From Companilactobacillus zhongbaensis (GTDB lineage Bacteria > Bacillota > Bacilli > Lactobacillales > Lactobacillaceae), in the NCBI RefSeq assembly GCF_003946515.1, contig NZ_RHOM01000013.1:1-64000 (forward strand): DNA of 64,000 nt. The letters are read 5' to 3'. Positions 36,134 through 44,289 of the stretch are shown here, piece after piece. Under the pieces are notes generated by a model. The model made no database searches, was not told the origin of the DNA, and worked only from the letters and a program-made list of their open reading frames with translations. Numbering within the stretch: position 1 is the first letter of the stretch; each line of letters starts with the position of its first letter. Position numbers and translations under genes: made by a program.

Positions 36134-38500
36134 ATGGCGACTCGGATCGGGATTCGGCAGTTGGTTGAGTTTGTTTTGCGTAGTGGGGACTTGAATGAGT
36201 CTAAGGATAGTCAGAATACTGCTATGATCGGTGCTCGTATTCATCGGCAGCTTCAAAAAGAGCGTAGTGACGATTATGAGAGTGAAGTTTATTTGAAAAA
36301 AGTTGTTTCGATGAACGATGAGGATTATGTGCTTTCTGGTCGTGCTGATGGGATTGAGATCAGTGATGACCATATTTTGATCGAGGAGATCAAAACTTCT
36401 GATCAAAAGTATGAGGAGTTGACTGATAATACTCGCGAGCTTTATTGGGGTCAGGTGAAGGTATATGGGCATTTGATCTTGGAAGAACATCCAGAGTTAG
36501 ATGAAGTGACTTTGCAGCTGACTTATTATCAAGTTTCTGAGGATAAGACGACGGTTGACGAAGAGACTTTTGGTCGTGAAGAACTAGCTGACTTTTTTGA
36601 AAAACTGATCAATGAGTATGAATTTTGGCTCAAGCTGCGTTCCGATATGCGTAAAACTCGTAATGAGTCGATCGTGCCGATGAAATTTCCTTTTGAAAAA
36701 TTTCGGACTGGGCAACATGAGATGGCTGCCGCGGTTTACAAGACTATTTGCTTGGAAAAACGGCTTTTTATCGAGGCTCCAACGGGAACTGGGAAGACGA
36801 TCTCGACGATGTTTCCTGCCATCAAGGCGATGGGGGAGAACAAGATCCAGCGTTTGTTTTATTTGACTGCCAAGCAGAGTACTCGGCATGTGGCTGAAGA
36901 GACAATCGATTTGATGAGTGATCACGGATTGAAGTTGAAGAGTATCACTTTGACCGCCAAAGACCGGATCCGCTTTCCGGAAGAAAAAGACTTGTTGCCG
37001 GAGAAAAATCCTTACATGATCGGTTACTATGATCGCTTGAAACCGGCTTTGAAAGACATTTTGATCCATGAAGATAGCATCACCCGTAGCGTTATAGAGC
37101 GTTATGCCAAAAAGCACACCGTCGATCCGTTTGAGTTTTCTCTGGATACGTCGCTTTTTTGTGATGTCATCATTTGTGACTACAACTATTTGTTTGATCC
37201 ACTCGTCTACTTGCAGCGGTTTTTCACGGAAAAAGACAATGACAACTTTTTCCTTGTCGATGAGGTTCACAACTTAGTCAGTCGTGCGCGTGACATGTAT
37301 TCGGCTGAAGTAACCAACGATGCGATTCCTAAGTTGATCGAGGAAGCCCGGAAGCAGAAGAATTCGACTAAAAAATATCAAAATCAACTCAAGAAACTGG
37401 CTAAAGCGTTTGAAGACGTCAAGTTCACCTTGGATCTTTTGAAAAAAGACGAACTAGTGACAGCAGATATCCCGAATAACCTCGTTAAAGCACTCAATAA
37501 ATTCAATGAATTCATCATCGATTGGCTCAAAGACCGAGAACCGTCTGACTTCGTCGATGACACACGCGACTACTTTTTCCGGTGTCTGCAATTTTTGAAG
37601 ATCAGTGGCTACTATGATGATACGTATAAAACGCGGATCGTCTTAGACGGTGACAAGATCTCCGTCAAGCAGATCTGTCTGGACCCAAGCTTTTTCCTCG
37701 ACCAATCGCTCAAACTCGGATTAGGTGCGGTCATGTTTTCGGCCACGTTATCGCCAATGGACTATTATCGTGATGTTTTGGGTGGCAAGGAAAACAGTCT
37801 GGCTTATCAGTTGCCGTCGCCATTTCCAGCACAGCATCAAGAGATCTTAGTTACTCAGTACGTTCAAACGACTTACTATCAAAGATCGGCCAATGAAAAT
37901 AATATTGTTGAAAGTTTGAAAGCTTTAGTGACAGCAAAAAAAGGTAATTATTTATTTTTCTTCCCATCATATGGATACTTGCGTCAAATCAAAGATGCTT
38001 TTGAGAAAAAATGTCCGGACATTCAGACGACCGAACAAACCACTGGTATGGATGCCTTTGCCAGACAAGACTTTTTAGACCAATTTGAAGAAGATCCTGT
38101 GGAGACTTTAGTCGGATTTTGCGTCTTAGGTGGCATCTTCTCTGAAGGAATCGACCTGCGAGGGACCCGTTTGATCGGCGTGGCCATCATTAGCGTGGGC
38201 TTGCCAGGATTGAGCCCCGAAAATAATTTGATCAAAGACTACTATGATCAAGAAAACGGCCAAGGATTTGCCTATGCCTATCAATTGCCAGGCATGAACA
38301 ACGTCCTCCAAGCCGCCGGCAGACTCATTAGAAGCAGCAGTGACGTTGGCATCATTTTATTACTCGACCAGCGTTTCGCCAGCCAAAGATACACCCAACT
38401 CTTCCCACCGCATTGGAACAACTACCAAAGAGTCAGCACTTTAAAAAATCTGGCGACCGATATCAATGATTTTTGGAAAGGACAAGCCAATGAAAACTAA
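36134..38500 (+). CDS. PD-(D/E)XK nuclease - DinG/XPD-like helicase fusion
   Basis: About 788 residues. The N-terminal 200 residues contain a RecB/Cas4-like nuclease core: GRADGIEI with its Asp, then ILIEEIKT (E-x-K). The superfamily 2 helicase part follows, with Walker A APTGTGKT (about residue 215), the DEVHNL box (about 374), FSATLSP, and the last motif QAAGRLIRS near the C-terminus. Such proteins unwind DNA 5' to 3' in the DinG/XPD family. The four cysteines of the XPD iron-sulfur cluster are not evident. The start is ATG 36134, because GGGAGG at 36122-36127 precedes it; the TTG at 36128 has no room for a site. It overlaps the next gene by 11 bases. Confidence 0.88.
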   Translation: MATRIGIRQLVEFVLRSGDLNESKDSQNTAMIGARIHRQLQKERSDDYESEVYLKKVVSMNDEDYVLSGRADGIEISDDHILIEEIKTSDQKYEELTDNTRELYWGQVKVYGHLILEEHPELDEVTLQLTYYQVSEDKTTVDEETFGREELADFFEKLINEYEFWLKLRSDMRKTRNESIVPMKFPFEKFRTGQHEMAAAVYKTICLEKRLFIEAPTGTGKTISTMFPAIKAMGENKIQRLFYLTAKQSTRHVAEETIDLMSDHGLKLKSITLTAKDRIRFPEEKDLLPEKNPYMIGYYDRLKPALKDILIHEDSITRSVIERYAKKHTVDPFEFSLDTSLFCDVIICDYNYLFDPLVYLQRFFTEKDNDNFFLVDEVHNLVSRARDMYSAEVTNDAIPKLIEEARKQKNSTKKYQNQLKKLAKAFEDVKFTLDLLKKDELVTADIPNNLVKALNKFNEFIIDWLKDREPSDFVDDTRDYFFRCLQFLKISGYYDDTYKTRIVLDGDKISVKQICLDPSFFLDQSLKLGLGAVMFSATLSPMDYYRDVLGGKENSLAYQLPSPFPAQHQEILVTQYVQTTYYQRSANENNIVESLKALVTAKKGNYLFFFPSYGYLRQIKDAFEKKCPDIQTTEQTTGMDAFARQDFLDQFEEDPVETLVGFCVLGGIFSEGIDLRGTRLIGVAIISVGLPGLSPENNLIKDYYDQENGQGFAYAYQLPGMNNVLQAAGRLIRSSSDVGIILLLDQRFASQRYTQLFPPHWNNYQRVSTLKNLATDINDFWKGQANEN

Positions 38501-39206
38501 ACTGACAAAAAATCTCGAATCCACCTTATATCAATATTGCTACGAACAGTCGGCCTACGTCGTCGAAGAGGTCTCGATGCCTGATAAAAAAGGAATAGTG
38601 GACACATTGAGTTACCAGCAACTACCAGATGGCTCGATCGAATGGCGCTGCTACGAGCTAAAAGTCACCAAAAACGACTTCCATTCCAAAGCCAAACTGT
38701 CTTTTATTGGCAACTACAACTACTTCGTCCTTCCACAAAAATTGTACGAAGAAGTAAAAGAAGAGATCCCGATCCACATAGGCATCTTGATCTATCGCGA
38801 GTTTGACCAAGAAGCCTTAGAGCAAGCAGACCAAACTTTGCGGACACCAGGCTTTTTGACCGTCGCCAAAAAAGCTCAGTATCAAGAGCTTCAAGTAGAT
38901 GAAAAGAAACTGACGAGTCATTTCGTCGCCTCACTTTTTCGCGAAGTCGATAAGGCTAAACGTGTGGAGAAAGGTTTGCAGCTGTATCCGGCTAATAAAT
39001 TGTATAAAGAATTGAAAAAACGGGCGAAAAAAGGTTACGACATTTACCACCCCGATCATAATATCTACGACCGCTTCATCGATGACATGCAAAGTGATGC
39101 TGTGACGGCGTTACAAGAAGAACTGGATGCTAGAAACGCCGAGTGTCAAGAACTAAAACTAAAACTAGCAAAACTGAACCATCCAAATTTGGAGGGCAAA
39201 GTATGA
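38490..39206 (+). CDS. PD-(D/E)XK-like nuclease (MmcB-like)
   Basis: About 238 residues. The first half shows a nuclease-like core: an Asp in KGIVDTLSY, then after a turn the strand CYELKVTKNDF (E-x-K), then LSFIGNYNYFVLPQKLYEEV. This resembles MmcB-family DNA repair nucleases and related restriction-like folds. The C-terminal 60 residues are a charged coiled-coil-like helix (DAVTALQEELDARNAECQELKLKL). ATG 38490 is chosen because GGAAAGGA lies just before it, while the ATG at 38466 lies inside the helicase gene without a site. It overlaps both neighbours (11 and 4 bases), so the three genes are translationally coupled. Confidence 0.75.
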   Translation: MKTKLTKNLESTLYQYCYEQSAYVVEEVSMPDKKGIVDTLSYQQLPDGSIEWRCYELKVTKNDFHSKAKLSFIGNYNYFVLPQKLYEEVKEEIPIHIGILIYREFDQEALEQADQTLRTPGFLTVAKKAQYQELQVDEKKLTSHFVASLFREVDKAKRVEKGLQLYPANKLYKELKKRAKKGYDIYHPDHNIYDRFIDDMQSDAVTALQEELDARNAECQELKLKLAKLNHPNLEGKV

Positions 39207-40117
39207 CCTACTATCCATATTTAAGAGGGCGGATGTACGATTTATTAGCGTTAAAAGAAGCCTGTCTAGCAAATGAGCTAGGAAAAAATATCATGCCGAT
39301 CATCGAACCAGTCAGAGATTCCAAAGAATTGTTAGACACCGTCAACATATTAGTCGAGCACGAACAACCTTTCAGCGTCATCGCCAACCCGCAAGTCAGC
39401 GTCTACGGACTAAATGACACCAAGCTCCACCCACTGCCAGACTTGAGCAAGTTAGCTTTTTTTCATCCGGCAGCGATCTTAGCACCAGACTTCAGCAGTG
39501 ACTTCATTCAAAGTGACTTCAACAACAGCCTCCTGATTGCCCGCAATTACCAACTATTAAAAGCTTATCAAAACAGCGACCTACTACAAAAAGTCAGTGG
39601 AGTCTTGATACCGGAAGAAGCTAGGATCCACCAATTGGTCAAAGACAAGGCCATCACCCTAACAGATCCACTAACTTTCGTCCCCCATGTAGAAGATTAC
39701 GCAATAATCGACGACGAATTTTTTCAACCAGCAAACTGGTACCAACAAATCGACAACTATCAAGGATTCGGCGACTACTCCATGGTTGGCAGTCACTATT
39801 TCGACAAAGGAATGCCATCCAGAGCCATCGCCCTGCATGTTATCTACGCCACAAAAGACGGAACACTAAGGATCCACCACTTCGTCTCCGACAGTAACGA
39901 ATCCATGCGTGGCCAAAAAGAAAAATTCTTCGAAGCCATCAAAAAGCTAGCCGACTGGGCACCAGAAAACATCCACGGGCTAAATCGAACCACTGCCCTA
40001 GAAGAATTGCTAGCCTACGCAAATCAAACCAAGTTCCCAGGCCTAGGCATCGTCAAAAAATTGTCACTCCGCCATTATTTTCAGTTGATGTCTCGATTGT
40101 TGGAGTTGAGTAAGTAA
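39203..40117 (+). CDS. Beta/sce7725-like family protein
   Basis: About 304 residues. The opening MTYYPYLRGRMYDLLALKE, followed by IMPIIEPVRDSKELL, is typical of the sce7725/beta-protein family, which is found beside nuclease-like genes in many bacteria; its role is not established. No signal or membrane segment is present. ATG 39203 overlaps the previous TGA (ATGA), so the first 20 codons of the longer frame from 39143 are discarded. A terminator follows at once. Codon use drifts to more C- and A-ending codons than in the upstream helicase. With its two neighbours it forms a compact three-gene unit that could act in DNA repair or phage defence. Confidence 0.75.
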   Translation: MTYYPYLRGRMYDLLALKEACLANELGKNIMPIIEPVRDSKELLDTVNILVEHEQPFSVIANPQVSVYGLNDTKLHPLPDLSKLAFFHPAAILAPDFSSDFIQSDFNNSLLIARNYQLLKAYQNSDLLQKVSGVLIPEEARIHQLVKDKAITLTDPLTFVPHVEDYAIIDDEFFQPANWYQQIDNYQGFGDYSMVGSHYFDKGMPSRAIALHVIYATKDGTLRIHHFVSDSNESMRGQKEKFFEAIKKLADWAPENIHGLNRTTALEELLAYANQTKFPGLGIVKKLSLRHYFQLMSRLLELSK

Positions 40118-40150
40118 AAGAACACCATTCAAATTTGAGTGGTGTTTTTT
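40118..40150 (+). terminator. Terminator of the helicase operon
   Basis: The stem aacaccattcaaa / tttgagtggtgtt is followed by a T-run. Confidence 0.85.
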
Positions 40151-40151
40151 G

Positions 40152-40161
40152 CGTTATAACG
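40152..40161 (+). promoter_or_regulatory. CGTTATAACG palindrome, site e
   Basis: A fourth exact copy of the palindrome lies about 100 bases upstream of the small membrane protein gene. The ATGTAACA half of sites a-c is not present. Confidence 0.35.
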
Positions 40162-40264
40162 GACATACAAAGATTCCACACAATTGTGGATTGAACCTCA
40201 ACATATACCAACCTATGATGAAACCATCAAGTAATCAATAATTCTATCATCAGGGGGCAGAGTT

Positions 40265-40414
40265 ATGGATCGGAATAAAGGTAAAAAGGAATTTTGGAAA
40301 ACACTGATAATCAGCTTAGTTTTTGTAATACTACTATTCAGCTTGTTAGAAATGGGGGATGTCTTAATACAAAAAATCCCATCAGGTGTCACTACGAGTT
40401 CCGAGGTTATTTAA
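40265..40414 (+). CDS. Small single-pass membrane protein, 49 residues
   Basis: The frame starts at ATG 40265 with AGGGGG seven bases upstream and ends at TAA 40414. It has a charged start (MDRNKGKKEFWK) and one membrane helix (TLIISLVFVILLFSLLE, residues 13-29). A short outside tail ends GVTTSSEVI. A terminator lies 13 bases after the stop. The good ribosome-binding site, single helix with positive-inside start and private terminator make it a likely real gene. Function unknown; toxin-like and regulatory small membrane proteins look similar. Confidence 0.65.
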   Translation: MDRNKGKKEFWKTLIISLVFVILLFSLLEMGDVLIQKIPSGVTTSSEVI

Positions 40415-40426
40415 AGCAAACAAAAA

Positions 40427-40453
40427 AGCCAACCGAAAATCGATTGGCTTTCC
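40427..40453 (+). terminator. Terminator of the small membrane protein gene
   Basis: The stem aaagccaaccga / tcgattggcttt is followed by a short T-run. Confidence 0.8.
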
Positions 40454-40529
40454 AAATTCAGGCACATCTCAGGAGACAAAATAGATTGTTAGTTTGCTTT
40501 TTGTTTGAGAATGCGACTAAAAGTTAAGA

Positions 40530-40637
40530 CTATTTACCAGGGTGCAATAGCTTGTGTTCGAAAGGTGGTTGACCGTTAGGAGCAGGTTTTACAGCTTGAT
40601 TAAGTGCATCATGGAATTGGTTAGGGAAATTATTCAT
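40530..40637 (-). CDS. 35-residue micropeptide, array copy 6
   Basis: It reads MNNFPNQFHDALNQ-AVKPAPNGQ-PPFEHKLLHPGK and ends in TAG, while the other five copies end in TAA. It has Phe where copies 3-5 have Leu in the P(I/L/F)EHK position. AGAAGG lies nine bases before the ATG. It is the last copy in the direction of transcription. No signal peptide, Cys or double-glycine leader is present. Function unknown. Confidence 0.8.
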   Translation of the reverse strand: MNNFPNQFHDALNQAVKPAPNGQPPFEHKLLHPGK

Positions 40638-40688
40638 AGTTAAATACCTTCTTTATTTAGTTTTAGATTGTTTTGTTTTTAAAAAGCC

Positions 40689-40796
40689 TTATTTACCAGG
40701 GTGAAGTAATTTATGTTCCAAAGGAAGTTGACCGTTAGGAGTAGGTTTTACAGCTTGATTAAGTGCATCGTGGAATTGATTAGGGAAATTATTCAT
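40689..40796 (-). CDS. 35-residue micropeptide, array copy 5
   Basis: It has the same start MNNFPNQFHDALNQ. It is the only copy with Thr in AVKPTPNGQ, followed by LPLEHKLLHPGK. Same ribosome-binding site and leader as the other copies. Function unknown. Confidence 0.8.
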   Translation of the reverse strand: MNNFPNQFHDALNQAVKPTPNGQLPLEHKLLHPGK

Positions 40797-40849
40797 AGTT
40801 AAATACCTTCTTTATATAGTTTTAGAATGTTTTGTTTTTTTAATAGATC

Positions 40850-40957
40850 TTATTTGCCAGGGTGAAGCAGCTTGTGTTCCAAAGGTGGTTGACCATTAGG
40901 AGCAGGTTTTACAGCTTGGTTAAGTGCATCGTGAAATTGGTTAGGGAAATTATTCAT
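40850..40957 (-). CDS. 35-residue micropeptide, array copy 4
   Basis: It reads MNNFPNQFHDALNQ-AVKPAPNGQ-PPLEHKLLHPGK. Like copy 6 it has Pro-Pro in place of Leu-Pro. The ribosome-binding site AGAAGG is kept. Function unknown. Confidence 0.8.
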   Translation of the reverse strand: MNNFPNQFHDALNQAVKPAPNGQPPLEHKLLHPGK

Positions 40958-41008
40958 AGTTAAATACCTTCTTTATATAGTTTTAGATTGAGTTGTTTTT
41001 AAAAAGCC

Positions 41009-41116
41009 TTATTTACCAGGGTGTAATAGTTTATGTTCCAAAGGAAGTTGACCGTTAGGAGCAGGTTTTACAGCTTGATTAAGTGCATCGTGGAATTGAT
41101 TAGGGAAATTATTCAT
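41009..41116 (-). CDS. 35-residue micropeptide, array copy 3
   Basis: It reads MNNFPNQFHDALNQ-AVKPAPNGQ-LPLEHKLLHPGK. Synonymous differences from neighbouring copies occur at Asn, His, Lys and Leu codons. Function unknown. Confidence 0.8.
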   Translation of the reverse strand: MNNFPNQFHDALNQAVKPAPNGQLPLEHKLLHPGK

Positions 41117-41168
41117 AGTTAAATACCTTCTTTATATAGTTTTAGAATGTTTTGTTTTTTAATGGATC

Positions 41169-41276
41169 TTATTTACCAGGGTGTAACAACTTGTGTTCAA
41201 TAGGAAGTTGACCATTAGGAGCAGGTTTTACAGCTTGGTTAAGTGCATCGTGGAATTGGTTAGGGAAATTATTCAT
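41169..41276 (-). CDS. 35-residue micropeptide, array copy 2
   Basis: It reads MNNFPNQFHDALNQ-AVKPAPNGQ-LPIEHKLLHPGK. The protein is identical to copy 1 with one synonymous change (GAT for GAC in FHDA), the pattern of a recent duplication. Function unknown. Confidence 0.8.
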   Translation of the reverse strand: MNNFPNQFHDALNQAVKPAPNGQLPIEHKLLHPGK

Positions 41277-41327
41277 AGTTAAATACCTTCTTTGTATAGT
41301 TTTAGATTGTTTTGTTTTTAAAAAGTC

Positions 41328-41435
41328 TTATTTACCAGGGTGTAACAACTTGTGTTCAATAGGAAGTTGACCATTAGGAGCAGGTTTTACAGCTTGGTTA
41401 AGTGCGTCGTGGAATTGGTTAGGGAAATTATTCAT
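41328..41435 (-). CDS. 35-residue micropeptide, array copy 1
   Basis: It reads MNNFPNQFHDALNQ-AVKPAPNGQ-LPIEHKLLHPGK. The leader has one extra base (tattttaact) relative to the others. It follows the gene at 41515-41631. The peptide is hydrophilic, with two Pro-Gly/Pro-Asn turns and a basic C-terminus. It has no export signal of a known type, so it may act inside the cell or need an unknown exporter. Confidence 0.8.
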   Translation of the reverse strand: MNNFPNQFHDALNQAVKPAPNGQLPIEHKLLHPGK

Positions 41436-41514
41436 AGTTAAAATACCTTCTTTATTTAGTTTGTTTTGATTCAAATATCTCTGTATTTGATTAATGCGTA
41501 ATGCTAAGGGCGAA

Positions 41515-41631
41515 TTATTTGTTGCTAAAATACTTTTGTTCTTTGATCAATGCGATTGAAGCAGTGGGAAATGATTTGAATGCTTCAGTTTCATAAGTAG
41601 TTTTTTCAAAATTATTGTATGTATCTTTCAT
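41515..41631 (-). CDS. Micropeptide, 38 residues
   Basis: The ATG at 41631 has AGAAGG nine bases upstream, in the same aagaaggtatttac leader type as the six-copy array. The peptide starts MKDTYNNFEKTTYETEAF and ends IKEQKYFSNK. It is not similar to the array peptides except in size and leader. It lies between the first peptide gene (41797) and the array, on the same strand. Function unknown. Confidence 0.7.
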   Translation of the reverse strand: MKDTYNNFEKTTYETEAFKSFPTASIALIKEQKYFSNK

Positions 41632-41695
41632 GTAAATACCTTCTTGTTATTTAATTGATTTTTTAATTGTAAGTTGATGTTTTTATTAATAGTAA

Positions 41696-41797
41696 TTATC
41701 TTTGTAAGTGTTTAATAAGTGGATCGATAACACGATCGTTTTTAGGTTGTACAGATAAGTGTACGGCGTGATGTAAGTCATCAGCTAGGTTGATCAT
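41696..41797 (-). CDS. Micropeptide, 33 residues, first gene of the small-ORF cluster
   Basis: A perfect AAGGAGG lies upstream of ATG 41797. The peptide starts MINLADDLHHAVHLSVQPKN and ends DPLIKHLQR. The pattern H-x-A-x4-V-(Q/K)-P also fits FHDALNQAVKP of the array, so it may be a distant relative. An inverted repeat (41826-41867) lies just upstream. Function unknown. Confidence 0.72.
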   Translation of the reverse strand: MINLADDLHHAVHLSVQPKNDRVIDPLIKHLQR

Positions 41798-41825
41798 GTA
41801 AGTACCAACCTCCTTTCTATGTGTT

Positions 41826-41867
41826 ACATTATTGCGTCTGAAGCTTTAGAGCAGCTTAAAATAATGT
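41826..41867 (-). promoter_or_regulatory. Inverted repeat before the micropeptide cluster
   Basis: Acattatt (41826-41833) and aataatgt (41860-41867) are perfect inverted arms, with aagct/agctt nested inside. It could be an operator or a leader hairpin. The promoter must lie between it and the terminator at 41892. Confidence 0.5.
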
Positions 41868-41891
41868 AGTCATTCTGTGAAGAAGATATGA

Positions 41892-41926
41892 AAAAAAGCA
41901 ATCACCGGTGTGGTGGTTGCTTTTTG
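41892..41926 (-). terminator. Terminator of the large secreted protein gene
   Basis: On the minus strand a stem agcaaccacc / ggtgattgct is followed by a T-run. Confidence 0.85.
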
Positions 41927-41961
41927 ACTGGTTAAGATTAAATGTAAAAAGTTTTGAAAGA

Positions 41962-43995
41962 CTAAATAGACCAGGTTGTAGTCCAAACGATCTTAGATTT
42001 ATATATTCCATCGTCAAGGTTTGTATTACGAACAAAAATTTTAAGACCTTCATTATTTTGCCAAGATATTGGTTGGATCGATTCACCTTGTTTCGTTTGT
42101 TCAACAACGAGATTTTTACTAGGGATACCCAATTCATTTTGATTTGAATCAAAATATCGTAATTCAAGACTATCAGTAGTTATTGGTGAGTTTGAAGAAC
42201 CATAATGAAACTTATCCGAGAAGCTCAATTCTAATTTTGCTGGTGTTTTGTTACGACGATTATCGTTGAAATCAACAATATTGTTGTCACTATCAGGGAG
42301 AATTCGATTCTCGAGAGATGAAACTCTTTTAATTATTTGTCCAAATTCTATATTATGAGGAATCGGAACAATACCATCGTTTACGAAAGAAATACTATTA
42401 ATTGGTTCTATTGGATCAATATAACTTTCTTGATCACTAGTATATACGGTAAATAAGGGTGCATATTCAAAAGAGTTTTTTTCGATTTTTGTAACTATAG
42501 TATCAATGGTAACTTTGGTTGGGAAGTTTTCAATGGGGATGTGTTTTATATGCACAGTGTTTTCATCAATTCTAATATTCTCTGGTTTAATATTGTCGTT
42601 GTTAATTTTAACGCTGTCTATATTTACAATTTCTTCATTTGGGCTAAGAGGGTAAATGAGTTCATTCTCACGAAATTGAGGGCGTATATTGACGTCATTA
42701 TGGTTTATTATTGTGATAGTGTGGGTTAAACGGTCAGTTACTTCTGCATTTTCGATATTAAACGTATTGCTTATATGTGTGTTATCAGCGTATGTACTAC
42801 TAATGGTATGGTCATAGTCATTCTGAATGTTAATACTATCTACTCCAATATGAATTTCATTAGATTTCACCTTGAAAGGATTATTCTTATCAATCGGATT
42901 TTCACTGATAATTTCAACATAATATCTTGTATCATTATCTTCTCTTGAAAGAGATTTTAACGGCAATGTGTTTTTTGGATTAGGAAATTCTCTATTTTCA
43001 GCTCCCTTAACTCTGTGCCAATGAATCTCATCTTTATCATCAAAGTCACCGTTTAACGTGATGATACTGGAGTCTCCAGCAGTAAAATTTTTTTGATCAT
43101 CTTTGATAGTCAACATGTTACCAACAGTAACACTGGTATAAGCATCAATTTGTTTTCCAAGACCATTAATTAATGAACCTTTTATTTTAACAACTTCTGA
43201 AGAAAGATGTTTATGGGCAAGAATCGAACTTGCATTTTTATTGACAAAAATTTGATTATCTATAATCGAAATGAGTTCGTTAGATGTTTTATCTGTGGTA
43301 ACTCCAGCAATATCATCAGGGAATGACCATTGAATATCGTGAATATCATTTGCGGTGACAGGATCAGTAATCACATCAAGATAATATCCTTTTTTCAAGA
43401 AATCTTTATTTACCAATAAATAATTAGATTGAGGTTTGATGGAAAAACTATTTGTAACTTCACTGTCTTTAGAAAAGGTGATAGATGTCATGTTAGAGTA
43501 CAAAGGCGGATTGAAGTAAGGCAAAATTGGTACAACTTGTGCAAATGCTTGAAAATAAAAAGTCCCAGGAGTTGTGGATTTAAATGAATAATTACGATTA
43601 TTGATGGAGTGGTTCAATAAAAATCCAGATTTTTTTATTTCCCTCCATTTTCCCCCATCGAATTTATACCATTTATAATTGACGCCAGAGAATAAATTAC
43701 CACCAAAAACTGAGCTAGCATCATTTTTGTTAACGTCCGTTTTAATAGTTACAGAATCCCCAGTTCTTGCATAGTAATGATCTTTAGGTTGTAATTTAAA
43801 ACCTGAAACTGTTACCCAGGATCCAAGAGAATATCCCGGCCCAGTAGGGGTGCGAAAAGGTGCAGGTGCCGTGACAGCAGTATCTGTATTGTCGGCGTGT
43901 GCAATTGAAACAAATCCAAAGATGGTTACGAAAGAAATTACAATCAAAGCTATTTTAATAAATTTACTTGAGATAACGTTCTTTAAAATAAGCAC
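41962..43995 (-). CDS. Large secreted surface protein with Ig-like layout, 677 residues
   Basis: A signal peptide (residues 1-34: KIALIVISFVTIFGFVSIAHA) is followed by about 640 residues of mainly beta-strand sequence rich in Asn, Ser, Thr and Asp. An early segment, YYARTGDSVTIKTDV...VNYKWYKFDGGKWREI, reads like an immunoglobulin-type domain of cell-surface proteins. LTIKDDQKNFTAGDSSIITLNGDFDDKDEIHWHRV looks like a second such domain. No LPXTG, WxL or membrane anchor was found at the C-terminus (IVWTTTWSI). It is probably released or bound non-covalently, as an adhesin or wall protein. It is monocistronic, with a clear terminator. I cannot name a family. Confidence 0.75.
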   Translation of the reverse strand: MLILKNVISSKFIKIALIVISFVTIFGFVSIAHADNTDTAVTAPAPFRTPTGPGYSLGSWVTVSGFKLQPKDHYYARTGDSVTIKTDVNKNDASSVFGGNLFSGVNYKWYKFDGGKWREIKKSGFLLNHSINNRNYSFKSTTPGTFYFQAFAQVVPILPYFNPPLYSNMTSITFSKDSEVTNSFSIKPQSNYLLVNKDFLKKGYYLDVITDPVTANDIHDIQWSFPDDIAGVTTDKTSNELISIIDNQIFVNKNASSILAHKHLSSEVVKIKGSLINGLGKQIDAYTSVTVGNMLTIKDDQKNFTAGDSSIITLNGDFDDKDEIHWHRVKGAENREFPNPKNTLPLKSLSREDNDTRYYVEIISENPIDKNNPFKVKSNEIHIGVDSINIQNDYDHTISSTYADNTHISNTFNIENAEVTDRLTHTITIINHNDVNIRPQFRENELIYPLSPNEEIVNIDSVKINNDNIKPENIRIDENTVHIKHIPIENFPTKVTIDTIVTKIEKNSFEYAPLFTVYTSDQESYIDPIEPINSISFVNDGIVPIPHNIEFGQIIKRVSSLENRILPDSDNNIVDFNDNRRNKTPAKLELSFSDKFHYGSSNSPITTDSLELRYFDSNQNELGIPSKNLVVEQTKQGESIQPISWQNNEGLKIFVRNTNLDDGIYKSKIVWTTTWSI

Positions 43996-44289
43996 AACCT
44001 AGTCTCCCCAAAAAATGGGTTATTTGAGTTTAAGTATAACTGGCATATCAAAATCATAGAATGGCAATTTTAATATAAAACAGTATTTATATATTTTTAT
44101 CCAGTAAAAAAAGTAGTGAAATAATAATGATTAAAATACAAAAAATGAGCGGAGCGAAGTCCCGCGAACTGAATTAAAAATTGGGAGAATATAACAATCA
44201 ATAAAACGTTCAGCATGAATGCACATAGGGGTTAAGGCACCTACACAATGCACTTAACCTTGCACTTATGATCTTATTAACATAAATAG

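Larger units (their letters stand above)
40530..41470 (-). repeat. Six tandem units of 159-161 bp, each with one micropeptide gene
   Basis: Start codons lie at 41435, 41276, 41116, 40957, 40796 and 40637, spaced 159, 160, 159, 161 and 159. Both the coding part and the about 52-base leader (ending agaaggtatttaact) are nearly identical. Substitutions are few and partly synonymous. Confidence 0.95.

Noticed and set aside
40294-40527. Plus-strand 77-codon frame overlapping the small membrane protein gene
   Set aside because: It reads through a terminator hairpin, has no ribosome-binding site and is out of frame with the better supported 49-residue gene.
40530-41470. CRISPR array
   Set aside because: Units are about 160 bases, carry a start codon, ribosome-binding site and stop, and have no short unique spacers. 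No cas genes are present.
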